Assembly: GCF_030159955.1 (NCBI RefSeq)
Contig: NZ_BSNK01000001.1
Coordinates: 558,001 to 622,000 of the forward strand
Length of the DNA: 64,000 bases
Reading direction: 5' to 3'
Source: Algimonas ampicilliniresistens
GTDB taxonomy: Bacteria; Pseudomonadota; Alphaproteobacteria; Caulobacterales; Maricaulaceae
Shown: one piece after another, positions 8,925-16,775 of the stretch
Numbering within the stretch: the stretch's first letter is position 1
How the letters are laid out: the number at the start of each line of letters is the position of its first letter
Notes under the pieces: generated by a model
Told to the model about the DNA's origin: nothing
The model's database searches: none
The model's input: only the letters and a program-made list of their open reading frames with translations
Made by a program: the position numbers and the translations under genes

Positions 8925-9298
8925 GCGAACATCTTTCGGGCTAGAATGAGACCCATAGCTAAGGCGAGAATCGCCAAGATGACAGAGCCGCCGACATAAG
9001 CCAGAAACGATCCATAACGACCTTTTTCCAGCATTAGCCAGGCATCAAGGGAAAAGGCTGAGAAGGTTGTAAAGCCGCCAAGCAGGCCGACGCCGAGAAA
9101 CAGTCGAAGATTATTCCCGCCATCCTTTGTCGCCAGCCATCCCGCTAGCAGACCCATCAAAAGACCGCCGATGAGGTTCGCAGCGAGCGTGCCGACAGGA
9201 AATCCCGGTCCAAAGGCGCGTAGTGTAATCTGGCCAAGACCATGACGACTCACCGCGCCAATCCCCCCACCGAGAGCGACTAATAGATAGGCTTGCAT
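8921..9298 (-). CDS. crcB: CrcB/Fluc fluoride channel
   Basis: A 125-residue membrane protein with four transmembrane segments, matching the dual-topology Fluc fluoride exporter. Signature elements are GGGIGAVSRHGL near the N terminus, NLIGGLLMG (about residues 41-49) and GFTTFSAFS (about 75-83). It protects cells against fluoride accumulated in acidic surroundings. The stop overlaps the start of the downstream pseudouridine synthase by 4 nt, so the two are translationally coupled. The 64 nt upstream do not show the conserved fluoride riboswitch pattern. A GGCGCGCC octamer touches the start codon. Confidence 0.94.
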   Translation of the reverse strand: MQAYLLVALGGGIGAVSRHGLGQITLRAFGPGFPVGTLAANLIGGLLMGLLAGWLATKDGGNNLRLFLGVGLLGGFTTFSAFSLDAWLMLEKGRYGSFLAYVGGSVILAILALAMGLILARKMFA

Positions 9299-9362
9299 GG
9301 GCGCGCCTATACGCGTCCCGCTGACAGGTTCAAGTTAGGGTGTTCAGCGCTAGCTGTCCTGA

Positions 9363-10787
9363 TCAGGTCGGGTTGGGCAGGGCGCGAACAGGCAAAAGAC
9401 CAATTCGGCCTTGCCGCTCGATCTCGATTTCCCACAGATCTGTGCCATCTTCTGCCGCGAGCGATCGGTCGACATCCTGCGTCGTGTCCGCAATGCGGTT
9501 ATTGACGCTGATGATAAAATCTCCCGGACGAAGCCGATTGACATAGGCGGCTGAGCGACGCGGAACTTTCAGAACCATGACGCCGGACAGATAAGGATCA
9601 AACCCCATCTCTTCGCCCAAGGCGGGACTCATATTGACCACGGTGGCGCCGTCGAGCGGGTGGATACCGAGGAGCTGGCGTTCGTCCCGGTCCGGATTTT
9701 CCTGCGGGATATCAATGCGTATTGTCGCTGTGCGCTCGCGGCCATCGCGAACATAACGCACCCGCGGCCTATCGCCGACTTTCATCGTCGCCAGTTTAAA
9801 GCGCAGGCCACTATCATCATTCACTTCGGTCGCATCGACGGACAGAATGACATCGCCTTTTTCAAGGCCGGCTTGGTCTGCTGGGCCACCGTCTAGTAAT
9901 TCATTGATGACCGCACCGCGCGCCCGGTCGAGCCCGAGGGCTGAAGCCATTGTTGCATCGACCGCATCGGTCCGTGCGCCGATCCAAGGGCGAACAATCT
10001 CACCGGTTGACAAGGCGCTATCCACGGCGCGTCCGACCAATTCAGCCGGAATAGCAAATCCGATCCCATTGGACCCGCCGGAGCGTGAGAAGATCGCCGT
10101 GTTCACCCCGATGAGCTCACCCGAGAGGTTGACCAGCGCACCGCCGGAATTACCGGGGTTCACTGCGGCGTCTGTTTGGATGAAAGAGCTGACGTTAGAC
10201 ACATTGGTGCGGCCAAGAGCGGAGATGATTCCGCTGGTCACGGTCTGGCCAACGCCAAACGGGTTGCCGATGGCCAGTACAATATCGCCAATTTCCCGGT
10301 CGCTATCGGTTTGCAGCCGCAAGGTTGGCAATTGTTCGCCTTTCGTGTCGATGGAAAGGACAGCAATGTCGATTTCGTCGTCTTGGGCGACGACGGTGGC
10401 ATCAAATTCACGGCGGTCATTGAGTACGACGCGGAGCTCATCCGCGCCGCGAATGACGTGCGCGTTGGTAACGACCGTGCCGTTGGAGCGAACAATCACA
10501 CCAGAGCCAAGCGAGTTTTCTACCCGCTCCTGTGGGGCGCGACCCATACCGAACATACGGTCGAAGAAATCCGATCCAGTTGTCTGGCGGCGACTAACCG
10601 TCCGTGACGTGAAAATATTGACCACGGCAGGGGCCGTCTCGGCGACCACGGGCGCGTAGGAGAGCTGCACCTCCATTTGCGAGGTCGGGACCTCTCGAAT
10701 AGTAGAGAGGAGCGATGATTGCGCCAAAGCGGGTGCGGAAAACCCGAATGCCGTGGCGGCGAGCGCCGAAATAAATGCCTGTTTCAT
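9363..10787 (-). CDS. Periplasmic HtrA/Do-like serine protease with two PDZ domains
   Basis: A 474-residue DegP/DegQ-type protease-chaperone. A signal peptide (cleavage after SAPALAQ, about residue 23) is followed by a trypsin-like domain with a readable triad: His110 (NAHVIRG), Asp140 (DEIDIAVLS) and Ser214 (NPGNSGGAL). Two PDZ domains occupy about residues 265-355 and 375-470. The family degrades or refolds misfolded periplasmic proteins. The length is usual for a Do-type protease. A strong hairpin lies 15 nt before the start, between this gene and the M56 peptidase gene on the same strand. It heads a minus-strand series with crcB 64 nt downstream. Confidence 0.95.
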   Translation of the reverse strand: MKQAFISALAATAFGFSAPALAQSSLLSTIREVPTSQMEVQLSYAPVVAETAPAVVNIFTSRTVSRRQTTGSDFFDRMFGMGRAPQERVENSLGSGVIVRSNGTVVTNAHVIRGADELRVVLNDRREFDATVVAQDDEIDIAVLSIDTKGEQLPTLRLQTDSDREIGDIVLAIGNPFGVGQTVTSGIISALGRTNVSNVSSFIQTDAAVNPGNSGGALVNLSGELIGVNTAIFSRSGGSNGIGFAIPAELVGRAVDSALSTGEIVRPWIGARTDAVDATMASALGLDRARGAVINELLDGGPADQAGLEKGDVILSVDATEVNDDSGLRFKLATMKVGDRPRVRYVRDGRERTATIRIDIPQENPDRDERQLLGIHPLDGATVVNMSPALGEEMGFDPYLSGVMVLKVPRRSAAYVNRLRPGDFIISVNNRIADTTQDVDRSLAAEDGTDLWEIEIERQGRIGLLPVRALPNPT

Positions 10788-10801
10788 ACACCCTACATAG
10801 C

Positions 10802-10832
10802 GACGCCCCGCTCAGGTACAAAGCGGGGCGTC
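10802..10832 (-). terminator. GC-rich hairpin between the M56 peptidase and htrA
   Basis: GACGCCCCGCT and AGCGGGGCGTC form a perfect 11-bp stem around a 9-nt loop. It lies 52 nt after the M56 stop and 15 nt before the htrA start. There is no T-run after it on the minus strand, so it is not a textbook intrinsic terminator; it may limit read-through or shape the htrA leader. The hairpin is seen; its role is inferred. Confidence 0.5.
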
Positions 10833-10884
10833 ATCTTGTGACCAAGGTTTAAGAGAAAACCTCAGTAATTATTGTGGATTGTAC

Positions 10885-12705
10885 TTAGCGCTCTTCGCTT
10901 TTCCTGACCGCTTCCATCGCCTTTTCGAGCGCCTTGCGAGCTTTTTCCAATTCACGCTCGGCATTGCGGAGGTCCTTATCGGCTGCCCCGTCCGCATCTT
11001 CGCGCATAGATGCGATCATGCGGTCCGTTGCTTCGATCATGGATTTCGCAGAACGTAATCTGGCTTCGGATCCGCCGATTCCAGTTGCATTAAAGGTAAA
11101 GATATTCTCGCCCGTCTCGTCCCCATCTACCCAGAAACTCATGTCTTCGTCTGAATTAAGGAAGAGCCGTTTTTGTCCATCCGGTAGGGCTGGGAAGGCA
11201 AAGGCATGCGCGCCGCCCATCACTTCGACGTCAATATCAGCGATTTGGCCAATCTCGTCGATATCAACTTCGGTTCTCGTCCCGTCCTCATCAATGCGGA
11301 AGGCGCGTTTTACGTCATTTTCGATTTTGATCTCGTAGGAGCCGTCTTCAGCATCATCGGATTTACGGACAATGACCGTTTTTTGGATGTTCCGCGGCAG
11401 GTGAGGGGCCACCATAGCTCTCAGACCCGGTTCACCGTCTAGACGGAGTGGGAGTGGCGGATGTGGCGGATTGGCTATCTTGTCGAAATCAACGCCATAT
11501 TCCGCTTCTAGCTCTTCTTTGGTTAGCGTCTCAGTTGTTCCGTCACGGCTGACGCGCAGATAGGTTTTGACGCCATTCACTTCGCGAACTTCATAGCCTT
11601 TGCTGTCCGCATCGGTGCTGACAAAAACGCGCATCGTTTTATTGGTTGTTATCTTCGGTTCACTTGGGGCCTCTGCAGCGGTTGGGGGCGTTGGGGCGAC
11701 CTGATCATCCGCCATGCTGAGCGGTGCGCTGATCGCGGTTCCGGCGAGCAAGAGGCTGGCGAGCGCCCATCGTGTTGCACCGTGTTTTTTATTCGTATTC
11801 GATCCCAAAGTCATAAGTCTCTCCTTTATGGGGTGATGGAGGGACAAGGTTAGACCTGTCCCGGGAACTCGGGCGGCACGCCCGGTCGTTTTGATGTCCG
11901 TTTTCGCAGCCGTGAGCAGCGTTTCCGCATAGTCAGCGCGGGCTGTTTCTCCGACCCGGCGCAAGACGCTGGCATCGCACGCCGCTTCCTGATCAGCGCG
12001 AAAGCGTGGCCAAGCCCAATGGATGAGCGGGTTCGGCCAGCTCACTAATCGGAAAGCCAGCATGGCTGTGGCCGTCCACAAATCACCGCGACGAAGGTGA
12101 GTCATTTCGTGCAGTAGCGCGAGGCGTCTCTGTGTCGGTGTGAACTGGGTCATGAAGTCTTTTGGCAGAACAATAACAGGGCGGACTAATCCACCGACGA
12201 GCGGGCCGTCATTCTGTGTGCTCATTCTGATATTAGGGGTCTTGGATAGGCCTGACAGGCGCGCAGCCCGGTCGATATCACTCCGTAACTCATCAGGTAC
12301 TGTGACTGTGGTTTGGCGGATATGACGGGCTTGCATGCGCTGTGATCTGAGCGCCCAGATTAAACCCACGGCGATGCCGATTATCCAGATGGAAATGAGC
12401 ACAGGCAGAATGATGTCGGGCGCTTCGGCCGCCGTTACAAAAGCTGAAGGCGTGTCGGGCGGAACTGCGACCGCTCTCCACACCCCTGTGGGCATCGGCG
12501 GCGCAGGTTGTGTGGCGGGCGTGAGGTTTGGAAACCATCCTGACGGAAGGGCAATTGAAGGCATAAACAGGCGCGCCGCTGGCAGGAGCCAAAGCGCATA
12601 GGCAGCACGTGGCCCGAAATGTCGGGCGACGGCGCGGCGGGTTAAGAGAACCATTGCCAGCAAAACACTGACAGCAATCACTGTGGTGGCGAAGGTTTCA
12701 GTCAT
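10885..12705 (-). CDS. M56-family (BlaR1/MecR1-type) membrane zinc peptidase with novel acidic sensor region
   Basis: A 606-residue integral-membrane metallopeptidase of the BlaR1/MecR1 group. Membrane segments lie at about residues 7-25, 35-55, 95-115 and 305-325. The zinc motif HEMTH is at residues 199-203 on the cytoplasmic loop. In BlaR1 this domain cleaves its partner repressor BlaI; here a BlaI-type gene overlaps its start by 8 nt. Instead of the penicillin-binding domain of BlaR1, the part after the last membrane helix (about 335-606) is acidic. It contains two similar segments with V-x-T/E-x-G-x-R/K-x-Y-like content and ends in a charged helix likely to form a coiled coil (about 535-606). 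The ligand is therefore unknown and need not be a beta-lactam. Confidence 0.88.
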   Translation of the reverse strand: MTETFATTVIAVSVLLAMVLLTRRAVARHFGPRAAYALWLLPAARLFMPSIALPSGWFPNLTPATQPAPPMPTGVWRAVAVPPDTPSAFVTAAEAPDIILPVLISIWIIGIAVGLIWALRSQRMQARHIRQTTVTVPDELRSDIDRAARLSGLSKTPNIRMSTQNDGPLVGGLVRPVIVLPKDFMTQFTPTQRRLALLHEMTHLRRGDLWTATAMLAFRLVSWPNPLIHWAWPRFRADQEAACDASVLRRVGETARADYAETLLTAAKTDIKTTGRAARVPGTGLTLSLHHPIKERLMTLGSNTNKKHGATRWALASLLLAGTAISAPLSMADDQVAPTPPTAAEAPSEPKITTNKTMRVFVSTDADSKGYEVREVNGVKTYLRVSRDGTTETLTKEELEAEYGVDFDKIANPPHPPLPLRLDGEPGLRAMVAPHLPRNIQKTVIVRKSDDAEDGSYEIKIENDVKRAFRIDEDGTRTEVDIDEIGQIADIDVEVMGGAHAFAFPALPDGQKRLFLNSDEDMSFWVDGDETGENIFTFNATGIGGSEARLRSAKSMIEATDRMIASMREDADGAADKDLRNAERELEKARKALEKAMEAVRKSEER

Positions 12706-13075
12706 CGCCTTTTAGCTCCCGAATGATCGCTTCAAGTTCCGCGATGTCGGTATCTGAGAGCCCGTCTCCTTTCGCGAGATGAGCAACGATCGGCGCGGCG
12801 CGTCCGCCAAAAAGACGCTCTGAAAAGCGTCGAGTGGCACTGGCAGTATATTCGTCGCGCGTGATCAAGGGGTGATAGAGAAAGCGCCGACCGTCGGGCT
12901 CGGACCGCAAGGCGCCTTTCTCAACAAGCCGGGATAGTAGAGTTTTGACGGTCTGCAATGACCGCGCATCGCCTTCTGGTAACGCGCTATGGACGGCACT
13001 AGCCGCGAGGCCGGGTCGCACCCAAAGCACTTCCATCACATCCAGTTCGGATTTGGCAATTCGCCGCTGCATCAT
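12698..13075 (-). CDS. BlaI/MecI-family transcriptional repressor
   Basis: A 125-residue winged-helix repressor of the BlaI/MecI/CopY (Penicillinase_R) family. Typical features are AKSELDVMEVLW at the N terminus, the recognition region LQTVKTLLSRLVEKGAL (about residues 39-55) and a helical dimerisation tail that would hold the protease site. Start codons ATG 13075 and ATG 13072 are adjacent; GAGGG just upstream fits either. The 3' end overlaps the M56 peptidase gene by 8 nt, so the pair is one operon with coupled translation. Two family-type operators lie 19-55 nt upstream, so negative autoregulation released by the partner peptidase is the likely control circuit. Confidence 0.93.
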   Translation of the reverse strand: MMQRRIAKSELDVMEVLWVRPGLAASAVHSALPEGDARSLQTVKTLLSRLVEKGALRSEPDGRRFLYHPLITRDEYTASATRRFSERLFGGRAAPIVAHLAKGDGLSDTDIAELEAIIRELKGDD

Positions 13076-13085
13076 ATGCCCTCAA

Positions 13086-13130
13086 ATTATCGACTACACC
13101 TGTAGCCGTTAAGGGCGATTACATCTGTAG
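13086..13130 (-). promoter_or_regulatory. Twin BlaI-type operators and promoter of the blaI-M56 operon
   Basis: Two copies of the BlaI/MecI operator core TACA-N2-TGTA are visible: CTACACCTGTAG (13094-13105) and TTACATCTGTAG (13119-13130), with centres 25 bp apart. A -10-like GATAAT (13091-13086 on the minus strand) adjoins the proximal operator, placing that operator in the -35/-10 spacer. A TTGACT hexamer overlaps the distal one. Known BlaI and MecI dimers bind this TACA/TGTA dyad; occupancy here is inferred. Confidence 0.75.
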
Positions 13131-13197
13131 TCAATCAGGATTCAGGCAAGATAGATTGAAAATTGGCAAGGTAAGTAAGGGAGTACGCCGTCGCGCG

Positions 13198-13674
13198 TTA
13201 GTTGTTGAGCGCTGCTGCGTGAGGCATACCCTCGAAAATTGGGTCGAGATAAATAGAGCGATTACCTGCTTCCCATTCTGAAACGCCTTTGATGCAGAAA
13301 TGAGTAATGGTCGGCATCTGGCTTTCGTCGCGCGCTTCAGCCTCATCGAGCTGATAGGCCTCAATCTCTTCTAAAGTTGTGGCCGGACCATTGAGGCACG
13401 CCTGGATCAGCGTGTCTGGAGTCGTGTCGGGGACCTGAATGAATTCAGCGCGGTTATAGGCTTTGTAAGCAACAGTTACGGCGTTGCCGGAGATATATTT
13501 GACGAACACCATCCGCCGATAGTCGGCATTGTCGCTCGGCCCTGTCTCAATCAGCAGTATGGGCGATATGTCGGCTGTCTGTGGGGAAGACTGTGCGAAT
13601 ATAGGGGTCGCCATAGACGCGCTGACCATAAGGCCAAAACCCGCAGCGACTGACGTTATTTTGCCAAAATTCAT
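13198..13674 (-). CDS. Secreted protein of unknown function
   Basis: A 158-residue protein that I do not recognise. The ATG at 13674 is chosen because GGAGG precedes it by 7 nt and because it begins a clean signal peptide (residues 1-28, ending SMATPIFAQ); a longer frame upstream has no ribosome-binding site. The mature part contains two cysteines (in QACLNG and THFCIKG) that could form a disulfide, and an acidic stretch around EEIEAYQLDEAEARDE. It lies on the same strand between a beta-lactamase-fold hydrolase upstream and the blaI operon downstream, with 122 nt before blaI. Periplasmic location is inferred from the signal peptide. Confidence 0.7.
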   Translation of the reverse strand: MNFGKITSVAAGFGLMVSASMATPIFAQSSPQTADISPILLIETGPSDNADYRRMVFVKYISGNAVTVAYKAYNRAEFIQVPDTTPDTLIQACLNGPATTLEEIEAYQLDEAEARDESQMPTITHFCIKGVSEWEAGNRSIYLDPIFEGMPHAAALNN

Positions 13675-13750
13675 GCTGGCCTCCATCCTCGCCCCGACCT
13701 CTCGCATATCACGGATGAACACAGGATGGCATTACGGTTTCAGCAAGGAT

Positions 13751-14917
13751 CTAGGGCTGATCAAGGACGGCACCAATGTCTTGGCCAAGCTTGAACAGAG
13801 TGTTCCAATTGTCCGTCGTATCGGTCATCAGCCCAACCCGCACGAAAACGAGGTCGCGCGATGGCACGATCCAAATGATCTGACCCGCCAGCCCTCCGGC
13901 ATGAAACGCATCTAATGGGGCTGGGAAGATCAGCTCAGCATTGTCCGGTTGTTCGGGGGATGGCCAGAACCCACCCCCATAGCCATTATCATCACTGCTT
14001 TCAGGATTAGTACGGGCGAAGTCGACCCAGCCTACTGGCAGCAAACGCTCTGTGTTCCAGATACCGTCGCGCAAAAAGAGCAAGCCGAATTTCGCATAGT
14101 CACGGGCGCTCATATAGATGCTGGATCCGCCGAGCATCGTGCCCGCCGCGTCATACTCCTCCACTGCGTCCACTCCCAGAGGCTGGAATAAAACTTGATC
14201 GACCCAATCGCTCATAATGCTTGGGTTCGCTTTGCAGGTGCGCGGATTTTGCCCCGCTGTCAGGCACGTATTCGGGAGTTCAGCCTGCATAGCGCGCGCG
14301 ATGAGGTGGAAGGCCACTGTGGAATAATTCCAATGCTCTCCAGGCGTATGGGCGGCTGGAAAATGTTTACGGGCATGGGCCGCCACATCAAATTTTCCGG
14401 GACCAAAGATCATCTGTGTCGCGTCATTATCGAGCCCTGGGACGCCATATTCGGCATAGTCGAGACCATCGAGCATTTGTATCCAATGGCGCCAGCTAAT
14501 ATCGCCGCGAGGATCGCCATTCTCAAACGCAGCGGGCATCGGATCGTCGATTGATTCGATCAGGCCCGTCATGACCGCGCGACCGACAAGGGCTTGAGTC
14601 ACGGATTTGGCGATGGACCAACTGACGTGGCGGGTCTCAGGCGTTATCCCGTCGCGATACCGTTCATGAACAACGGCTCCTGCTTTGATGATGACAACGG
14701 CGCGTGTTTCGCCGAGGCCCTCTCCAATCTCAGTGGCGAAGACAGGATCTAGCAGAGCGTCGATCCCGGCTTGTTGTTCTGACGAGGGGGGTGAGCTTGA
14801 CCATTGCTGCGTTGGCCAGTCGACGTCTGCAGACTGGTTTGGGAGCGGCACAAGATCGCTGGCAAAAGCGGGCATCGCCAGCATTAGGAGACAACATATA
14901 AGACTCGACCTGATCAT
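13751..14917 (-). CDS. Beta-lactamase-fold serine hydrolase (S12 / class C-like esterase)
   Basis: A 388-residue exported hydrolase with a signal peptide (residues 1-19, ending MPAFAS). The catalytic SxxK motif is Ser101-Ile-Ala-Lys104 within SWSIAKS. A Tyr-Ser-Thr motif (HWNYSTVAF, about residue 191) and an HAGGLAG motif near the C terminus (about residue 342) complete an S12 layout similar to 6-aminohexanoate-dimer hydrolases and EstB-type esterases. Substrate is not predictable; it may act on peptides, esters or amides in the periplasm. It diverges from the gene at 14941 with only 23 nt between starts. It lies upstream of, and collinear with, a blaI-type operon, but no BlaI operator is visible near its own start. 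Confidence 0.82.
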   Translation of the reverse strand: MIRSSLICCLLMLAMPAFASDLVPLPNQSADVDWPTQQWSSSPPSSEQQAGIDALLDPVFATEIGEGLGETRAVVIIKAGAVVHERYRDGITPETRHVSWSIAKSVTQALVGRAVMTGLIESIDDPMPAAFENGDPRGDISWRHWIQMLDGLDYAEYGVPGLDNDATQMIFGPGKFDVAAHARKHFPAAHTPGEHWNYSTVAFHLIARAMQAELPNTCLTAGQNPRTCKANPSIMSDWVDQVLFQPLGVDAVEEYDAAGTMLGGSSIYMSARDYAKFGLLFLRDGIWNTERLLPVGWVDFARTNPESSDDNGYGGGFWPSPEQPDNAELIFPAPLDAFHAGGLAGQIIWIVPSRDLVFVRVGLMTDTTDNWNTLFKLGQDIGAVLDQP

Positions 14918-14940
14918 AGGGCAGTCTTTAGAAAGCCTAT

Positions 14941-15261
14941 ATGAGCGCCGTCAAAGTTATAATTACAATCCTCGCCTTACTGTTTGCTGCCGTAGGGGCC
15001 GCCTATCAGTTCTGGCTCAAGCCGCAGATTGAGTTTGCGCAGATTGGCACCGCTTATGGGGCCAAGAAAATGTGCTCTTGTCTGAACGTGTCGGAATTAT
15101 CGCTGGATCAATGCAAAGCTGACTTTACCGAAGACATATCAATGGTGACGTTCATCCCGGACAAGAATGCCGTCACAGTCGAAGTTCTCGGCGGGCGTAT
15201 TTCTAACCGCGCAATATATCGCCCCGGGCTGGGCTGTACGCTGGTTACAGAAAAGACCTAG
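14941..15261 (+). CDS. Membrane-anchored hypothetical protein with four cysteines
   Basis: A 106-residue protein with one N-terminal membrane segment (about residues 5-25) that would anchor or export a small extracytoplasmic domain. The domain has four cysteines (MCSCLNVS, DQCKADF, LGCTLV), so two disulfides are possible. I do not recognise the family. The start is the ATG at 14941, 23 nt from a divergent serine hydrolase start; the two may share a promoter region. The stop TAG lies in the tetramer CTAG, which also provides the stop of a minus-strand miniprotein gene. No transcription terminator separates them. Confidence 0.65.
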   Translation: MSAVKVIITILALLFAAVGAAYQFWLKPQIEFAQIGTAYGAKKMCSCLNVSELSLDQCKADFTEDISMVTFIPDKNAVTVEVLGGRISNRAIYRPGLGCTLVTEKT

Positions 15262-15392
15262 GTCAGCACCAAAATTGCAGCGATGACCGCCACTAAGACG
15301 GCGCCGATCACGATGCTTTTTAATCCAAAGCGAGAGCTGCTGCTCTGACCTTTGTGCATGTCGCCGGTTCTACTTTGCAAATGATTTGGCAT
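15258..15392 (-). CDS. 44-residue single-span membrane miniprotein (copy A)
   Basis: A short gene encoding 44 residues, with a polar Ser/Gly/His-containing N terminus (begins MPNHLQS) and one C-terminal membrane span of about 20 residues ending VAVIAAILVLT. GGAGG lies 5 nt before the ATG. A perfect EcfG-type promoter (GGAAC-N16-CGTT) ends 20 nt before the ATG. A second gene of identical length with the same organisation lies at 16772-16906. The products share M-x-N-H-(L/V)-(Q/E)-S at the start and VAVIAAIL at the end, so they are paralogues. The stop overlaps the stop of the convergent upstream gene by 4 nt. Function unknown; small membrane proteins are common members of the alphaproteobacterial general stress regulon. 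Confidence 0.72.
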   Translation of the reverse strand: MPNHLQSRTGDMHKGQSSSSRFGLKSIVIGAVLVAVIAAILVLT

Positions 15393-15412
15393 AATCTCCT
15401 CCAGATCATTCA

Positions 15413-15437
15413 AACGGTTGCGGGCGAGGGTGGTTCC
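15413..15437 (-). promoter_or_regulatory. EcfG-type general stress promoter of miniprotein A
   Basis: On the minus strand GGAAC (15437-15433) and CGTT (15416-15413) are separated by exactly 16 nt, the published consensus for EcfG (SigT in Caulobacter). The -10 lies 20 nt before the miniprotein ATG, giving a short leader that contains the ribosome-binding site. It is in the 81-nt gap divergent from the NhaP antiporter gene. Confidence 0.72.
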
Positions 15438-15473
15438 TGAAATGACACTCGTTTTCCGGCTCAGGACTTTGAC

Positions 15474-16775
15474 ATGATAAGTAGTTTGATCGAGTCGTTA
15501 CTCTCCAACCCGGTTGCGAGTGTTTATGCGCTCGTCGGATTCGCGCTATTCGGTTTGACTCTGCAGCCGGGTCTCGCTCGGCGCTATCACATCAATCTAC
15601 CCGCTGTTTATATTGCGCTAGGTGCCATCGCGACCTTGCTCGGATTTCCAAGTATTTCGCCGCTCGGCTCCGAATTGCAAGCCGGGATCATCACCCATGC
15701 CTCAGAAATGATCGTTATTGTTAGCCTTACGGCGGCGGGGCTTGCGATTGATTTGAAAGCAGGTTGGCGGCGTTGGAACGCGACGTGGCGATTGCTGGCG
15801 ATTACCATGCCTTTGACGATTATTGCCTTGATCATTTTGGGCCAATGGGCCGGACTCGGACTGGCGGGTGCGGTTTTGCTCGGAGCCGCGTTGGCACCAA
15901 CCGATCCTGTACTCGCCCGATCCGTACAAGTTGGCGGTCCAGGGGAGGATGAGGACCCCACGCGGGTTGCTCTTACATCTGAAGCCGGCCTGAATGATGG
16001 TCTCGCTTTTCCATTTGTCTGGGCTGCGATCGCACTGGCTGCCGGGACGTTCGATTGGACCCACGTTATTGCCTATGATGGTCTCTATCGGGTCGGAATG
16101 GGTATTGCGATTGGTTGGGGTGTCGGCTGGATTTTGACCCGCATTCTGTATTCAACATTGGGTGATGCCCGGAACGATCGGAGTAGTCCGCTAATCGTCG
16201 TTTTGGCCGCCACCTTTATCGCTTACGGTTTAGCGGAATTTGTTCATGCCTACGGATTTTTGTCCGTGTTCATCGCCGCAAGATCTGGACGAAAGCATAG
16301 TCCTGACACCAAGATGCGCAAAGCCGACGAGCCTGCCTATGCCAGCGCCGCCCATGAGTCTGCGGACCAGTTCGAAGGCATTTTAATGGTGGTTCTGCTC
16401 TTATGGTTTGGGTCATTTGTTGCGGCAGAGCTTTGGCATCAATGGCAATGGACGGATCTAGTCATTGCGCTTGCCCTGCTACTAATTGTGCGCCCCGTCG
16501 CAGGTTACATCGCCATGATCGGGTTAGGCTGTCCGAACAGTGAACGCATGAAAATGGCTTTTTTCGGTATTCGCGGAATGGGCACAATTTTCTATATCGC
16601 CTATGCTCAGACCCATGCGTCGTTCGATGATATCGATGCTGTATGGCGGATCGCCGGGCTTTGCATCCTGATCTCAGTGCTCATGCATGAAAGCTTGGCC
16701 GGGTGGATGTTTAATCGATCCCGGGTCGCGATTCCAACAGGCGCGCCCGAAACTGCGGATAATCATCCAGTTTAA
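15474..16775 (+). CDS. CPA1/NhaP-type Na+/H+ antiporter
   Basis: A 433-residue inner-membrane antiporter of the NhaP (CPA1) family that exchanges Na+ (or K+) for H+. About 12-13 transmembrane segments span the whole protein. The diagnostic EAGLNDGLAFP motif places the conserved Asn174-Asp175 pair in the ion-binding core, and the preceding ALAPTDPVLA motif (about residues 141-150) is also typical. Only a short polar tail follows the last helix. The ATG at 15474 has no strong ribosome-binding site. The gene is flanked on both sides by minus-strand copies of a 44-residue miniprotein gene, and its stop shares the TTAA tetramer with the right-hand copy. Confidence 0.92.
   Translation: MISSLIESLLSNPVASVYALVGFALFGLTLQPGLARRYHINLPAVYIALGAIATLLGFPSISPLGSELQAGIITHASEMIVIVSLTAAGLAIDLKAGWRRWNATWRLLAITMPLTIIALIILGQWAGLGLAGAVLLGAALAPTDPVLARSVQVGGPGEDEDPTRVALTSEAGLNDGLAFPFVWAAIALAAGTFDWTHVIAYDGLYRVGMGIAIGWGVGWILTRILYSTLGDARNDRSSPLIVVLAATFIAYGLAEFVHAYGFLSVFIAARSGRKHSPDTKMRKADEPAYASAAHESADQFEGILMVVLLLWFGSFVAAELWHQWQWTDLVIALALLLIVRPVAGYIAMIGLGCPNSERMKMAFFGIRGMGTIFYIAYAQTHASFDDIDAVWRIAGLCILISVLMHESLAGWMFNRSRVAIPTGAPETADNHPV

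Noticed and set aside
9299-9362. Fluoride riboswitch upstream of crcB
   Set aside because: The 64 nt before crcB lack the conserved fluoride aptamer pattern, and the gene sits in an operon downstream of htrA.
9847-10659. 270-residue plus-strand frame opposite htrA
   Set aside because: Entirely antisense to a clear HtrA protease with an intact catalytic triad; no recognisable domain in the shadow.
13751-14917. Beta-lactam resistance gene
   Set aside because: SxxK and Tyr motifs are shared by many S12 esterases and amidases; the other motifs fit EstB/NylB-type enzymes and there is no KTG box evidence for a true beta-lactamase.
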